DNA of 64,000 bases. Origin: Daejeonella rubra. Its GTDB lineage: Bacteria; Bacteroidota; Bacteroidia; Sphingobacteriales; Sphingobacteriaceae. Position 1 is the stretch's first letter. Every line of letters starts with the position of its first letter. The notes beneath the pieces are model-generated. The model saw nothing but the letters and a program-made list of their open reading frames with translations. It was not told where the DNA came from and made no database searches. The stretch is taken from the NCBI RefSeq assembly GCF_900103545.1, contig NZ_FNHH01000009.1, positions 1 to 64,000 of the forward strand, in the 5' to 3' direction. Below, in pieces: positions 17,340 to 25,308 of this stretch. The translations under genes and the position numbers were made by a program.

Positions 17340-18272
17340 ATGCTGAACACCAAAGAATTTAGAACGATACGAGATTTAATACACCGTTTCCCTACCGAAG
17401 AATCATGTCACCAATATTTAGCCTCCAGACGTTGGGGAGGTTATATGGAATGTCCATTTGAAGGATGTGCAGGAGATCAGGCTTATGTCTTTAAAGACGG
17501 TATACGCTACAAATGCAAGTGTTGTAAGAAAATCTACAATGCCAAGACCGGAACCGTGTTTGAAGCCTCTAAAATACGCCTGATGGACTGGTTTATAGCA
17601 ATCTTCATGATCATGCACAAACGAGGCATAAGTTCAGTACAGTTAGCTAAAGATTTGGGCGTAACACAGAAGACAGCTTGGTTTATGTTGCACCGACTAA
17701 GGGAAACACTTGGTAATGAGCCAGAAGAACAATTAGAAGGTATTGTCGAGATAGATGAAACATTTGTAGGAGGTAAGGCAAGGTTTAAACACAAGGATAA
17801 GCGCATTAAGTACAATCCAGGTCGTGGATGGGCTGATAAAACTCCGGTTCTTGGAATGCTACAGCGTGACGGCAAGGTTAAAGCCATGGTTATACCCAAC
17901 GTATTAATGGTAACCCTTAAAAAGGAGATATTGCCACAGATCAAAACAGGCACATTGCTAATGGGAGATGGGTTTAATGGTTATCGATGCTTAGAACCCT
18001 ATTTTAAGCTGTATAGCGTTGACCACGGCAAAGGATTCTATGCAGACGGGGAAATACACTCCAACGGGATTGAGAACTTCTGGAGCCATTTTAAAAGGCA
18101 TTTGGGAGGCACACACATCAAAGTCAGCAGAAAACATTTAAACAAATATGTTCAGGAATCAAGTTTTCGTTATAATTACCGAGATTTGAATATTCAGCAA
18201 CAAATGGAAAAGATTATTGACAATGTGCAATGTAGGCTGAAATACAAAGACCTCATTAAAAACGTAGCATGA
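17340..18272 (+). CDS. IS1595-family transposase (ISXO2-like, zinc ribbon + DDE)
   Basis: 310 aa. An N-terminal zinc ribbon (CPFEGC then CKCCKKIYNAKTGT, residues ~38-70) precedes a helix-turn-helix (SSVQLAKDLGVTQKTAWFMLHRLRE). The RNase H-like core follows: EIDETFVGG (first Asp), GDGFNGYRCL (second Asp) and the last acidic position in HSNGIENFWSHFKRHLGGTH, where IS1595 proteins use N-(x)-E. Full family length with no frameshift, so presumed active. The element's ends and 8-bp duplication agree with the family. The next small gene overlaps its stop (ATGA). Confidence 0.95.
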   Translation: MLNTKEFRTIRDLIHRFPTEESCHQYLASRRWGGYMECPFEGCAGDQAYVFKDGIRYKCKCCKKIYNAKTGTVFEASKIRLMDWFIAIFMIMHKRGISSVQLAKDLGVTQKTAWFMLHRLRETLGNEPEEQLEGIVEIDETFVGGKARFKHKDKRIKYNPGRGWADKTPVLGMLQRDGKVKAMVIPNVLMVTLKKEILPQIKTGTLLMGDGFNGYRCLEPYFKLYSVDHGKGFYADGEIHSNGIENFWSHFKRHLGGTHIKVSRKHLNKYVQESSFRYNYRDLNIQQQMEKIIDNVQCRLKYKDLIKNVA

Positions 18273-18424
18273 GTAAAAAACAATCTAAAGCACCACCGGG
18301 TCAAAGCTCATTAATAAAAAAACGAGCGGATAAGCCGTTACCTCCTAAAAAGGAGCAAAGCGGTGACAGGGCTTTTGATGATGCTATTGATAAACTGCTC
18401 AAAAAGAAGTCCCCTAAGATTTAA
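18269..18424 (+). CDS. Small basic protein translationally coupled to the transposase
   Basis: 51 aa, rich in Lys, Pro and Ser (starts MSKKQSKAPPGQSSL, ends in KKKSPKI). Its ATG overlaps the transposase TGA by the ATGA arrangement, which points to coupling. It is followed at once by a terminator. Small partners of this kind are seen after transposase genes, but I do not recognise the family. Confidence 0.65.
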   Translation: MSKKQSKAPPGQSSLIKKRADKPLPPKKEQSGDRAFDDAIDKLLKKKSPKI

Positions 18425-18432
18425 TAACATCG

Positions 18433-18457
18433 AAGCCCCTTATTTGGGGCTTTTTAA
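18433..18457. terminator. Terminator between convergent passenger genes
   Basis: AAGCCCC / GGGGCTT hairpin with a short loop and T-run. The minus-strand gene ending at 18440 uses part of it as its last codons, so it probably stops transcription from the transposase side. Confidence 0.8.
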
Positions 18458-19078
18458 TTTCTCAGAATATGTGGTTTGTAAACTATCTACGCCGGATGGC
18501 TGATAAATACGGGACTTCCCCACAGGGTATGTTACTGGATTTTGCTTTGGTGTCCGGTCTGCTATTAGCCTGTCTATTAGCTTTTGTTGTTTGTACATAT
18601 TTTTTTCTAATTCGTCCATTTTGGATTCCGTAGAATAAATACTTATCGCTGAAACCGAAATCGTAAGAAATGCAACCAACAAGGTCGCAAGACCCATACG
18701 TTTTTGAGCTATAAAGTTTTTTTGAGAACCTTCGTTTACCAAAAGGTTCGATCTTATAAGAAGCTGTTGGTTATAGTACTCAAATCCAGCGTGGGTTAAC
18801 GATGCAGAAACATTTAGTTTTTTTACATATTCATCGTCGGTGTAACCCTCGTTCGGGAATTCGAAATTATTCCTGTAGTCTTGGATATGCCCCAACTCCT
18901 CTAATATTCTCATTAGATGATTTACATTTTCTTGTTTGTTCAAATGAACTACGTCAAACATATTATCCGGGCTGCGTAACCATAGCCTGAAATACGCACT
19001 GAGGTCATGTGCCCTGTTGACACCCCGATGGGCTAAGAGACCCACAATTTCAAAGTGAGTGGATTTGGGTAACTTCAT
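18440..19078 (-). CDS. Passenger protein: winged-helix-like N-terminus, TM anchor, coiled coil
   Basis: 212 aa. Residues ~5-105 look like a winged-helix or DNA-binding-type fold (FEIVGLLAHRGVNRAHDLSAYF, later VSASLTHAGFEYYNQQLL). A transmembrane segment follows at ~128-148 (MGLATLLVAFLTISVSAISIY), then a short coiled coil and a polar tail. In the second position of a minus-strand pair with the gene at 19083, 4 bp away. Function unknown; as transposon cargo it may be a small defence or regulatory module. Confidence 0.65.
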   Translation of the reverse strand: MKLPKSTHFEIVGLLAHRGVNRAHDLSAYFRLWLRSPDNMFDVVHLNKQENVNHLMRILEELGHIQDYRNNFEFPNEGYTDDEYVKKLNVSASLTHAGFEYYNQQLLIRSNLLVNEGSQKNFIAQKRMGLATLLVAFLTISVSAISIYSTESKMDELEKNMYKQQKLIDRLIADRTPKQNPVTYPVGKSRIYQPSGVDSLQTTYSEKLKSPK

Positions 19079-19082
19079 CTAT

Positions 19083-19481
19083 TTATATTTTCGTGTAGTC
19101 TACTGCGTAATATGGGTTATCCTTTATGTACCGCAATTCAATTCTGTATATGTTTTTAGGGTCAATCCAAGTGTTTTCGTTGACCTTTGTCGAAGTTTCG
19201 TTGAGTCTCTGAATGAACTGAATTAGATTTTCTTTATTGGAGACTCTGGAATACATCCTGCAAATTCCATTTTCAAATAAAAATGAGTTATCGTCGTTGG
19301 TGAGGATGTTTTTATAATGCACCATCGTGATACCCTCTGTTGTTTTGTTACCCATAAATGTCAGATCATTATTGGTCTTCAATTCGGCTCTTAACTCTGG
19401 GTAGGTCATTCCGATTAAATGGGCTTGAGACTTAGCGGTAATCGACATTAATACCATCAAACACAGTAATAAATATTTCAT
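19083..19481 (-). CDS. Passenger secreted protein
   Basis: 132 aa with a signal peptide (MKYLLLCLMVLMSITAKSQ). The mature part is mixed alpha/beta (HLIGMTYPELRAEL, then YSRVSNKENLIQFIQRLNE) without cysteines that would suggest a catalytic site. It heads the minus-strand passenger pair. The hairpin RNA candidate at 19524-19686 lies directly upstream. No family recognised. Confidence 0.65.
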   Translation of the reverse strand: MKYLLLCLMVLMSITAKSQAHLIGMTYPELRAELKTNNDLTFMGNKTTEGITMVHYKNILTNDDNSFLFENGICRMYSRVSNKENLIQFIQRLNETSTKVNENTWIDPKNIYRIELRYIKDNPYYAVDYTKI

Positions 19482-19523
19482 TTTAATTTAAGCCTTACAC
19501 TCCCTGTCAGGTCTTTAAAGTAA

Positions 19524-19686
19524 AGAAGCGTGGGAATGTAGCATTACCCGCACTCAAGGTTCTTGGAAGACCTAAAACAGCAGAGCAAAGTACAGCCCAC
19601 GCTTTGGCGTGAACGGTAACTGATACTCCTTGCTGTAGTGCGAATTTTCCAAGATTCTGAGTGCAAGAATAAAAGCTAACGCTTCT
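19524..19686. ncRNA. Long imperfect-hairpin RNA candidate, 6S RNA-like in shape
   Basis: Four nested arms pair over 163 nt: AGAAGCGT 19524 with ACGCTTCT 19679, GCACTCA 19550 with TGAGTGC 19658, TCTTGGAA 19561 with TTCCAAGA 19647, and ACAGCA 19577 with TGCTGT 19631. A small CACGC/GCGTG hairpin sits near the tip. One long stem broken by bulges is the 6S RNA plan. There is no open frame, and it lies between passenger genes in the transposon. Strand is not determined; a regulatory or replication role is open. Confidence 0.5.
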
Positions 19687-19826
19687 ATGATATTTAATTA
19701 ATTATTTCTTTGAATAGGCTTTTAGGTTTTAGGCTTATCGGAACATTTTAAAATTACAAAAACAAACTTTTAAAACCACAATAATCAACGAGTAATTTTC
19801 GGTTAGACAGGAGTGAAGCATCCATA

Positions 19827-20021
19827 GTGGATACCACTACTTTCAAATTAAAACAGGTCGAAGTCGCAAGGGTGCTTGAAGGTATTCCCTTAGCAGAAGC
19901 CAAAGACTTACTGTATGCAATTGCTGAGTCATTGGAAGAAATGGCTGTAATCAAGGCTCCGGCATCCGTTGAGTTCAAAGAAACGGGTCAATTAAATATT
20001 AATAGGCTCGTAGACGACTAA
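19827..20021 (+). CDS. Small hypothetical protein at the right end of the transposon
   Basis: 64 aa with a GTG start (AGGAG lies 14 bp upstream, somewhat far). Predicted mostly helical and acidic (LKQVEVARVLEGIPLAEAKD followed by LLYAIAESLEEM). No ATG is available in frame. It ends 60 bp inside the right inverted repeat. Not recognised; moderate confidence because of the non-ATG start. Confidence 0.45.
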   Translation: MDTTTFKLKQVEVARVLEGIPLAEAKDLLYAIAESLEEMAVIKAPASVEFKETGQLNINRLVDD

Positions 20022-20080
20022 AACAACGTTTTTTACCATTAATTTGGCATTACGGCTACTTTGCAGAATATTAAAACTAG

Positions 20081-20105
20081 TGGGTTAACTTTGTATATAA
20101 GTGCC
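20081..20105 (-). repeat. Right terminal inverted repeat of the IS1595-family transposon
   Basis: Reads TGGGTTAAC...GTATATAAGTGCC. Its reverse complement begins GGCACTTATATAC and matches the left end (16462-16486). Confidence 0.92.
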
Positions 20106-20113
20106 TTCATTAA
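20106..20113. repeat. Target site duplication, right copy (TTCATTAA)
   Basis: Identical to 16454-16461. Confidence 0.92.
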
Positions 20114-20173
20114 ATTCTGTTTAAACTATTGTAGTTATAATACCAAAATATAAATCTGCTTACATATTTAGTG

Positions 20174-20192
20174 TAACTATTGCAAATAGTTA
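20174..20192. promoter_or_regulatory. 19-bp palindrome upstream of the OmpA-like gene
   Basis: TAACTATT-GCA-AATAGTTA, a perfect inverted repeat with a 3-bp centre, 41 bp before the ATG at 20234. Its symmetry and position suit a regulator-binding site. Confidence 0.45.
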
Positions 20193-20233
20193 ACGTACTA
20201 ATACTATCTACTTAATTGAGAGGAAAACGTGTA

Positions 20234-20896
20234 ATGAAAAACAAATTATTTATTATCGCAGTATTCACCTTTTCAGGCATTTCTTTTTTAAACACTACTA
20301 CCAGTGCTCAGAATACAAAAATGTCTTTAGGCGCAAATAGGTCATCAAGCTATATGGCCATTAATTCAGCATCTGAAAATTCATCAAACCTGCTTTCCAT
20401 AAAGGGACAAGGAAGTTCTGAATATGTCAATTTCGAATCAGAAAAAGTCAAAATGAGCACAAAAGCTATGTATATGGCATCTGAGCAGTTTGTATTTGAT
20501 AATCTTAGTTCACTAAAGAGTTCATTTAAAACATCTGATATATATTTTGATCTTGATGACGCAAGTATCCGTCCTGATGCTTTACCTGCACTGAACAGCC
20601 TTGTTACATTATTAAATGAAAATCCTGGTGTTAGTGTTGCTGTTTCAGCTTTTTCAGATAGCCGTATGGCTAAATACAATGATAAGTTAGCATTCAACAG
20701 AGCACAAGCTGCAAGAACTTATCTTATTTCTAAAGGAATTTCAGCCAATCGTTTGGTGATCGAAAAGCATGGCAGACCAGATATGTCCAACCCTTGTAAT
20801 AGTGATCCAAATTGTTCACTTGCCTTACAGCAAATAAATAGAAGAACAGAATTTAACATCCTATTCAATGGTGTTAATCTTGGACAGGTCAATTAA
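20234..20896 (+). CDS. OmpA-family outer-membrane/peptidoglycan-binding protein
   Basis: 220 aa from the ATG at 20234; the frame extends to 20216 only through a TTG. A signal peptide ends near TTTSAQ. Residues ~100-215 form an OmpA C-terminal domain: DIYFDLDDASIRPDALPAL, FNRAQAARTYLISKGI and RLVIEKHGRPD. The NxxLSxxRA-type peptidoglycan contact appears as YNDKLAFNRAQA. A CNSDPNC pair near the end could form a disulfide. The N-terminal ~75 residues are Ser/Asn-rich and unrecognised. The transposon ends 128 bp upstream and may have displaced distal control sequences. Confidence 0.85.
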   Translation: MKNKLFIIAVFTFSGISFLNTTTSAQNTKMSLGANRSSSYMAINSASENSSNLLSIKGQGSSEYVNFESEKVKMSTKAMYMASEQFVFDNLSSLKSSFKTSDIYFDLDDASIRPDALPALNSLVTLLNENPGVSVAVSAFSDSRMAKYNDKLAFNRAQAARTYLISKGISANRLVIEKHGRPDMSNPCNSDPNCSLALQQINRRTEFNILFNGVNLGQVN

Positions 20897-20915
20897 TTAA
20901 AAATATAGATTTTGA

Positions 20916-20952
20916 ATGCTTTTCCTGATAATCAGGGAAAGCATTTTTTTTT
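20916..20952 (+). terminator. Terminator of the OmpA-like gene
   Basis: ATGCTTTTCCTGA / TCAGGGAAAGCAT stem (one mismatch) with a 3-nt loop and a run of T. Confidence 0.88.
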
Positions 20953-21071
20953 GAATAAGCTGCTTTAACAATCTTTCGTTAATCATTTATCATACTTTAC
21001 CCTACTGGTCAGCACTTTAAACTAATTTCAATCATGATCGTAAAAATATCTTCAATTTATTTTCAAATATA

Positions 21072-21102
21072 TTTGTCACAAATCATGAAAAGTCTATCTT
21101 TG
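21072..21102 (+). promoter_or_regulatory. Bacteroidota-type promoter of tRNA-Pro
   Basis: TTTG at 21072-21075, 19 bp, then TATCTTTG at 21095-21102, an exact fit to the consensus. The tRNA starts 46 bp further on. Confidence 0.82.
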
Positions 21103-21148
21103 CAGTCCCTTAACAACTGAAACGCATTCGCAATCATTGTTAAAAGTT

Positions 21149-21222
21149 CGGGGTGTAGCGTAGCCCGGTATCGCGCCTGGTTTGGGACCAGGAGGTCGTA
21201 GGTTCGAATCCTGCCACCCCGA
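21149..21222 (+). tRNA. tRNA-Pro (anticodon TGG), island integration target
   Basis: 74 nt. Acceptor CGGGGTG with CACCCCG, discriminator A. The anticodon stem CCTGG/CCAGG encloses TTTGGGA, giving anticodon TGG. Its 3' part from 21166 is repeated at 29260-29317, so the island rebuilt an intact tRNA on insertion. Confidence 0.97.
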
Positions 21223-21223
21223 C
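21166..21223 (+). repeat. attL: tRNA-Pro 3' portion
   Basis: 58 bp from within the D arm to 1 nt beyond the discriminator, identical to 29260-29317. It includes the anticodon and T arms, as is common for tRNA-targeting tyrosine recombinases. Confidence 0.93.
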
Positions 21224-21227
21224 AAAG

Positions 21228-21258
21228 AAGCCAATCAGCAGTGATTGGCTTTTCTTGT
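21228..21258 (+). terminator. Island-supplied terminator for tRNA-Pro
   Basis: AAGCCAATCA / TGATTGGCTT hairpin with a 4-nt loop and T-rich tail, 6 nt after the tRNA. The original terminator was pushed to the far end of the island (29324-29367), so the island brings a replacement. Confidence 0.88.
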
Positions 21259-21355
21259 TTCTACTCAAAACCTTTCTTCTGAATACTCTACATGGTATTC
21301 CTTATAGAAGAGAAGAGATTCTACTAGAGCACTTTCAATTTTACACCTTCTCTGA

Positions 21356-21377
21356 GGATACCTATCAGGATACCTAT
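21356..21377. repeat. Tandem GGATACCTAT repeats near attL
   Basis: Two direct copies of GGATACCTAT at 12-bp spacing, just before the integrase start. A near-identical pair lies at 29194-29217 close to attR. They are placed as recombinase arm-type or accessory-factor sites would be. Confidence 0.55.
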
Positions 21378-21400
21378 TTCAGTAATATACTCTCCTATTC

Positions 21401-22654
21401 ATGCCTTTTAATCATAATGCTATGAGTACAGAGTCCTTTCACGTATCATTTAACATCAAACGAGAAAAAGTAGATGCTAAAGGCCTAGTGCCAATTTATA
21501 CAAGAGTTACAATAGATGGACAAAGAACTTTCCTTAGTACAAAAAGAAAGGTTCCTGAAGCTCATTGGGATAAGATTAAAGGAAGAGCATTTCCATTGAA
21601 TAATAATCTTAATTCCCTGAACAAACATTTAGAAGTAATAACTACAACAGTATACAATGCATATGCTGAACTGTTAATTAAAAAGAAGAGGATTACCATT
21701 GAGAACCTAAGGAGGGAATTATCCGGAGATAAAGAAGAATCCCATTCTATTTTATCCCTTATACGACAACATAATAAAGAATTTGAATCTCTTATCGGAG
21801 TAAGATACAGCACTGGGTCTTATAAAAATTATAAGACAACGCTGAAATTGATTGAGAACTTTATCCAAAAATGTTATTCAAAAAATGATTTACATATAGA
21901 AGAACTGACCTATAGTTTCGCAAACAGCTACTATAATTATCTTGTCTCTAGGGATATATGCAATAATAATGGTGCGATTAAACATATCCAAAGACTTAAA
22001 AAGATTACACTTTACGCTTTTAAATTAGGGATTATAGCATTTAAGCCATTAGAGAACATGCAATTAAGACTTCATCCATATTCACGTAAGATTTTGGATT
22101 GGAAAGACCTGATGAAAATCAATAACCTAGATATTATCAATTCCACAACTAATACGGTAAGGAAAGTATTTCTCATCCAATGCTATACGGGGCTTGCCTA
22201 TTCGGATATCAAGAAATTAACTAATAAGGACATCTCAAATGGAGTTGATAACAAACCTTGGATATTTATAGAAAGGACGAAAACAAAAACCAAATCAACA
22301 ATTCCCTTACTGCCCCAAGCAGCAGTTATCATTAACCAATTTGTTTCTAATAGGGTTACGTTAGAGGGTCAGCCGATTATTCCTGTGCTATCAAATCAAA
22401 AGATGAACAAGCATCTTAAAGTTATTGGTCAATTGGCTGCTATAAACATACCCCTAAGCACTCATGTTGCAAGGCATACATTTGCGACTACTGTGGCGTT
22501 AAGTAATGGAGTTCCAATTGAAACTGTAAGCAAAATGCTTGGCCATACAAATATTCGAACTACTCAAATTTATGCTAAGGTGATAGAAGCTAAAATCAGT
22601 GTAGATATGAATAACTTGATGAGTTCATTGGAAAAGAAGTTATTGGACGAATAA
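21401..22654 (+). CDS. Tyrosine recombinase / integrase of the island
   Basis: 417 aa. An N-terminal arm-binding domain (VDAKGLVPIYTRVTIDGQR) is followed by a SAM-like core-binding domain (~105-205) and the catalytic domain. Catalytic residues seen: HVARHTFAT (His-x-x-Arg), LGHTNIRTTQIYAKV (His and the Tyr nucleophile). The first Arg of the classic RKHRHY set is replaced, TGLAYSDI in place of TGLRxSD, as is usual in the Bacteroidota CTnDOT-like group. The ATG at 21422 (MSTESFHVSF) is an equally likely start. Next to attL and reading into the island, as expected for the element's integrase. Confidence 0.94.
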   Translation: MPFNHNAMSTESFHVSFNIKREKVDAKGLVPIYTRVTIDGQRTFLSTKRKVPEAHWDKIKGRAFPLNNNLNSLNKHLEVITTTVYNAYAELLIKKKRITIENLRRELSGDKEESHSILSLIRQHNKEFESLIGVRYSTGSYKNYKTTLKLIENFIQKCYSKNDLHIEELTYSFANSYYNYLVSRDICNNNGAIKHIQRLKKITLYAFKLGIIAFKPLENMQLRLHPYSRKILDWKDLMKINNLDIINSTTNTVRKVFLIQCYTGLAYSDIKKLTNKDISNGVDNKPWIFIERTKTKTKSTIPLLPQAAVIINQFVSNRVTLEGQPIIPVLSNQKMNKHLKVIGQLAAINIPLSTHVARHTFATTVALSNGVPIETVSKMLGHTNIRTTQIYAKVIEAKISVDMNNLMSSLEKKLLDE

Positions 22655-22719
22655 TAGAAAATAGTTAGAAAACCAACTTACTGACTAATCGTAAAACAGT
22701 AAGTTGGTTTCATCAGTGC

Positions 22720-24588
22720 CTAATCTAAAACGTATTTTTCACCTAATATAGTAATGGTTCGGTTAACCTCTGACTCAAATCGTCTGCTGTTGTGTTCGAT
22801 TACGTACCACGTTCCCAAGTTGGTAGATTTTGCTTTTCTTTTCAAACCCAAAATATCATATGCATTTTGTAGAATCGCTACAACCTTACTTACTTTGTAA
22901 GTAGTATTAAAGGCTAATTTCCCTGCTAAAACTTTCTTCACCCTTACGTTTTCACTATCATCTCCCCGTATTGCTAATTTCTTGGTTATGTTACTAACAC
23001 TATATTTCATCCTACGGACTTCAGCAACACCTAGCGTATCAAAAGCTTTTTTAACAAGTGGTCTTTCAAGTTCTATAAATAGTATTCTTTCCTCCCCGTT
23101 TCCAATTGGTTGATTGATATTATGCTTTAATAACACATATTCTTCAAAAAGCCGCTTAAATGTTGTCCTTGAATGGGGTTTAGATTTTAGAACATCAGAG
23201 ACTAGTTGATCTTTTATGTCAAAACCAAAATCTTTATAAAACTTTACCAGATTACCAGAATTACGGTAGCAATTATTAATCTTAAAGTTCATTCGGTCTA
23301 CCTTAACTCTATTGATATCAAAATATACTTTTCTGTTCTCATCCACTTTAAGATAATCATTACCTAAATTAACTGAAAGAACTTTTTTAATCGTTCTTTG
23401 TTTATGTTTTCCATTACCCTTTGTGGAATCCATCTCATTATTTAGCCAATCCACATACTCTAATTCCTCATTCATTTGCTCTTCAGTGAAGTTTATATAT
23501 TGCTCATAGGTCATATCGCGCCCGTTATATCTGTGACTTTTTGAATAGATATGAGTTATTTCATTGTTATACTCACTATCTCTAATTCTACCACAGATTT
23601 GAATAAATAATGTCGATATATCTATAAGAGTATGAGCAAGTTTACCATCAGATAGAATAAAGGTTTTTCCCTCCTTATCAAATATATCCACACCTTCAAA
23701 AGCAGTTGCAGTATAGAAATTTATAAGTTTGGGAGTCTTCAAATCTTTTGAGATTTTATGAACTGACCCAAGCTTTTGCTGGTTTTCTGGTTTATCAGCG
23801 CATATAATTTTGACGATATCGGGATGAAGCCCACAAGCTCTAATAATTTTCGCAATGGTTATAACTGAATTCACAAAAAGATGGATGTTTCCAAATGACT
23901 TATTATCAATTCGTTGTTTAATGATACGAACAGCAGTATTAATCGCACTCTTGGTCTCAACTAGTCTAACATTCAGTTCAGGAACATCTTCCCACACTAC
24001 TTTTGTTATAGGAAAATGCTTTAATTCCTCTAACATGAATTCTTGTTCAATTGGAGTGGCAGTCATAAACGTTACTTTATCGAATCTTGGAAAGACCTTT
24101 AAGAGATTTGTAATTGAATCGTTCCTGAAATCATATTGGTTGAAAAGCAGGTGATATTCATCAATAAGCAAAAAAAAATCACGTTCTGCATTTGCAGGAA
24201 CACCGCCAATTTGAAAGTCAGAGTATTTGTTAATGCATCGAACTACCCTATCAATTGAGTTATAAGTAACCATGATTTTTTTGTACTTAATTTCCGTATT
24301 GTTCAAATAGGCTATAATATCTTTGTCTTGTATACCTGAATATACACCCATCAGATGAAAGTCCTTATTTTCACACTTACAATTAATAAGACCTATATAT
24401 GGAACTATAATAATTGAATGTCTTTTCGCTTTTAATTCAAGTTCCGTACCACCACATCCTGTTTTGCCTTTATTAAACATCGTGTTAGGAGGTAATTCGT
24501 TTATTACCTCGCTTAAATACTTGATACCTGTACTTGCATTTACAATAATCTGCTCCATAGAGGAGACATTTTTAACGATTTTGTTCAT
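22720..24588 (-). CDS. SF2 DEAD/DEAH-like helicase with variant P-loop
   Basis: About 622 aa from the ATG at 24588; the frame continues to 24630 only via a TTG. Motif I is FNKGKTGCGGTELEL, with Gly where Walker A normally has the Lys. Motif II is LLIDEYHLL, motif III is FMTATPIE and motif VI is ICGRIRDSEYN. Phage helicases of the crAss-like group show a similar TGCGGT loop, so the substitution may be a family feature. The C-terminal ~250 residues are unassigned. Convergent with the integrase. A role in island replication or in defence is possible. Confidence 0.75.
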   Translation of the reverse strand: MNKIVKNVSSMEQIIVNASTGIKYLSEVINELPPNTMFNKGKTGCGGTELELKAKRHSIIIVPYIGLINCKCENKDFHLMGVYSGIQDKDIIAYLNNTEIKYKKIMVTYNSIDRVVRCINKYSDFQIGGVPANAERDFFLLIDEYHLLFNQYDFRNDSITNLLKVFPRFDKVTFMTATPIEQEFMLEELKHFPITKVVWEDVPELNVRLVETKSAINTAVRIIKQRIDNKSFGNIHLFVNSVITIAKIIRACGLHPDIVKIICADKPENQQKLGSVHKISKDLKTPKLINFYTATAFEGVDIFDKEGKTFILSDGKLAHTLIDISTLFIQICGRIRDSEYNNEITHIYSKSHRYNGRDMTYEQYINFTEEQMNEELEYVDWLNNEMDSTKGNGKHKQRTIKKVLSVNLGNDYLKVDENRKVYFDINRVKVDRMNFKINNCYRNSGNLVKFYKDFGFDIKDQLVSDVLKSKPHSRTTFKRLFEEYVLLKHNINQPIGNGEERILFIELERPLVKKAFDTLGVAEVRRMKYSVSNITKKLAIRGDDSENVRVKKVLAGKLAFNTTYKVSKVVAILQNAYDILGLKRKAKSTNLGTWYVIEHNSRRFESEVNRTITILGEKYVLD

Positions 24589-25308
24589 AACATAAATTTT
24601 AAATGAAAAAAATATTGATTTTGTTACCAAAAAAAAATTCTTTCGACTCTATTTCTTATGGAAAAATGGATTCAGGATTATTTTCGGTAACATTTAGTTA
24701 AAAAATCACCTAGATCAGTGAAGCGCTTCTGTTTTTAACTATTGGAAGTACTAATTTATCAATCAAAAAGCAGATTTGCAAGTGAAAAATGTCGTTTACG
24801 CGCTGGAATCAAAGCAAAAGTCAATGATGCATGCCTTATTGACCAATAATATTAATTCAACACTTCTTAATTACCTTATTGCTTACTTTTATGCTCTTCA
24901 AAGGTTCTGTCTCGTGCAATATGAACCATAAGCAATTCCGGTAGTTGGCCTTTCACACACCAGATTACATGGAATTTCGCAATTTCCAATGCTCAGCAAC
25001 ACCAAAGCCAGATTCACCATCACATGCGACGCTTCGTATCTGTCATGGGTGATTGCTTTAGCAAAGTCATTACTCCATAAAAGCTTCCTCTGTATTTACC
25101 CTTTACACAACCTTCGCTGTAAATACACTCGCTTTTCGTCTTTATATGCTCGCCTGATTGTCACCAAAAGCTCGGACTCCATCACACATCCTATATCGTC
25201 CTCGTGTCTTTGACATACCCTGCATCAATCCTTCGGATTTCCTTTGCAGGGACTTTTGGCTCAACTCGCAGACGTCTCGCATTAACCACTTCTTCAAACT
25301 CATGAATT
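24589..25308. other. Non-coding, structure-rich region between helicase and RadC genes
   Basis: About 700 bp. The right half is GC-richer than its surroundings and contains hairpins: TGTATTTAC 25091-25099 with GTAAATACA 25119-25127, and CCCTGCA 25218 with TGCAGGG 25251 enclosing AATCC-TTC-GGATT. A 53-residue frame on the minus strand (25142-25303, MSLKKWLMRDVCELSQKS...) overlaps the hairpins and is doubtful. Origin, regulatory RNA or transfer site are all possible. Confidence 0.4.

Larger units (their letters stand above)
16462..20105. mobile_element. IS1595-family transposon with passenger genes and RNAs
   Basis: 3644 bp bounded by 25-bp imperfect inverted ends and flanked by a perfect 8-bp duplication. 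It contains an ISXO2-like DDE transposase (17340-18272), two hammerhead ribozymes, a small gene at the left, three minus-strand membrane or secreted protein genes, a long-hairpin RNA candidate and a small gene at the right. Simple members of this family are much shorter, so most of this element is cargo. Passenger genes are known in the IS1595 family; hammerheads in it are not known to me. The intact duplication and ends indicate a fairly recent insertion, 128 bp from the OmpA start. Confidence 0.93.

Noticed and set aside
22799..22812. TTACGTACCACG in the helicase gene as a further LacI operator
   Set aside because: Inside coding sequence, lacks the left CG of the palindrome, and far from the regulon.
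24989..25213. Plus-strand 74-codon frame in the island non-coding strip
   Set aside because: Overlaps strong hairpins, no likely start site, and composition (many Ser, His, Leu) resembles translated structured DNA.
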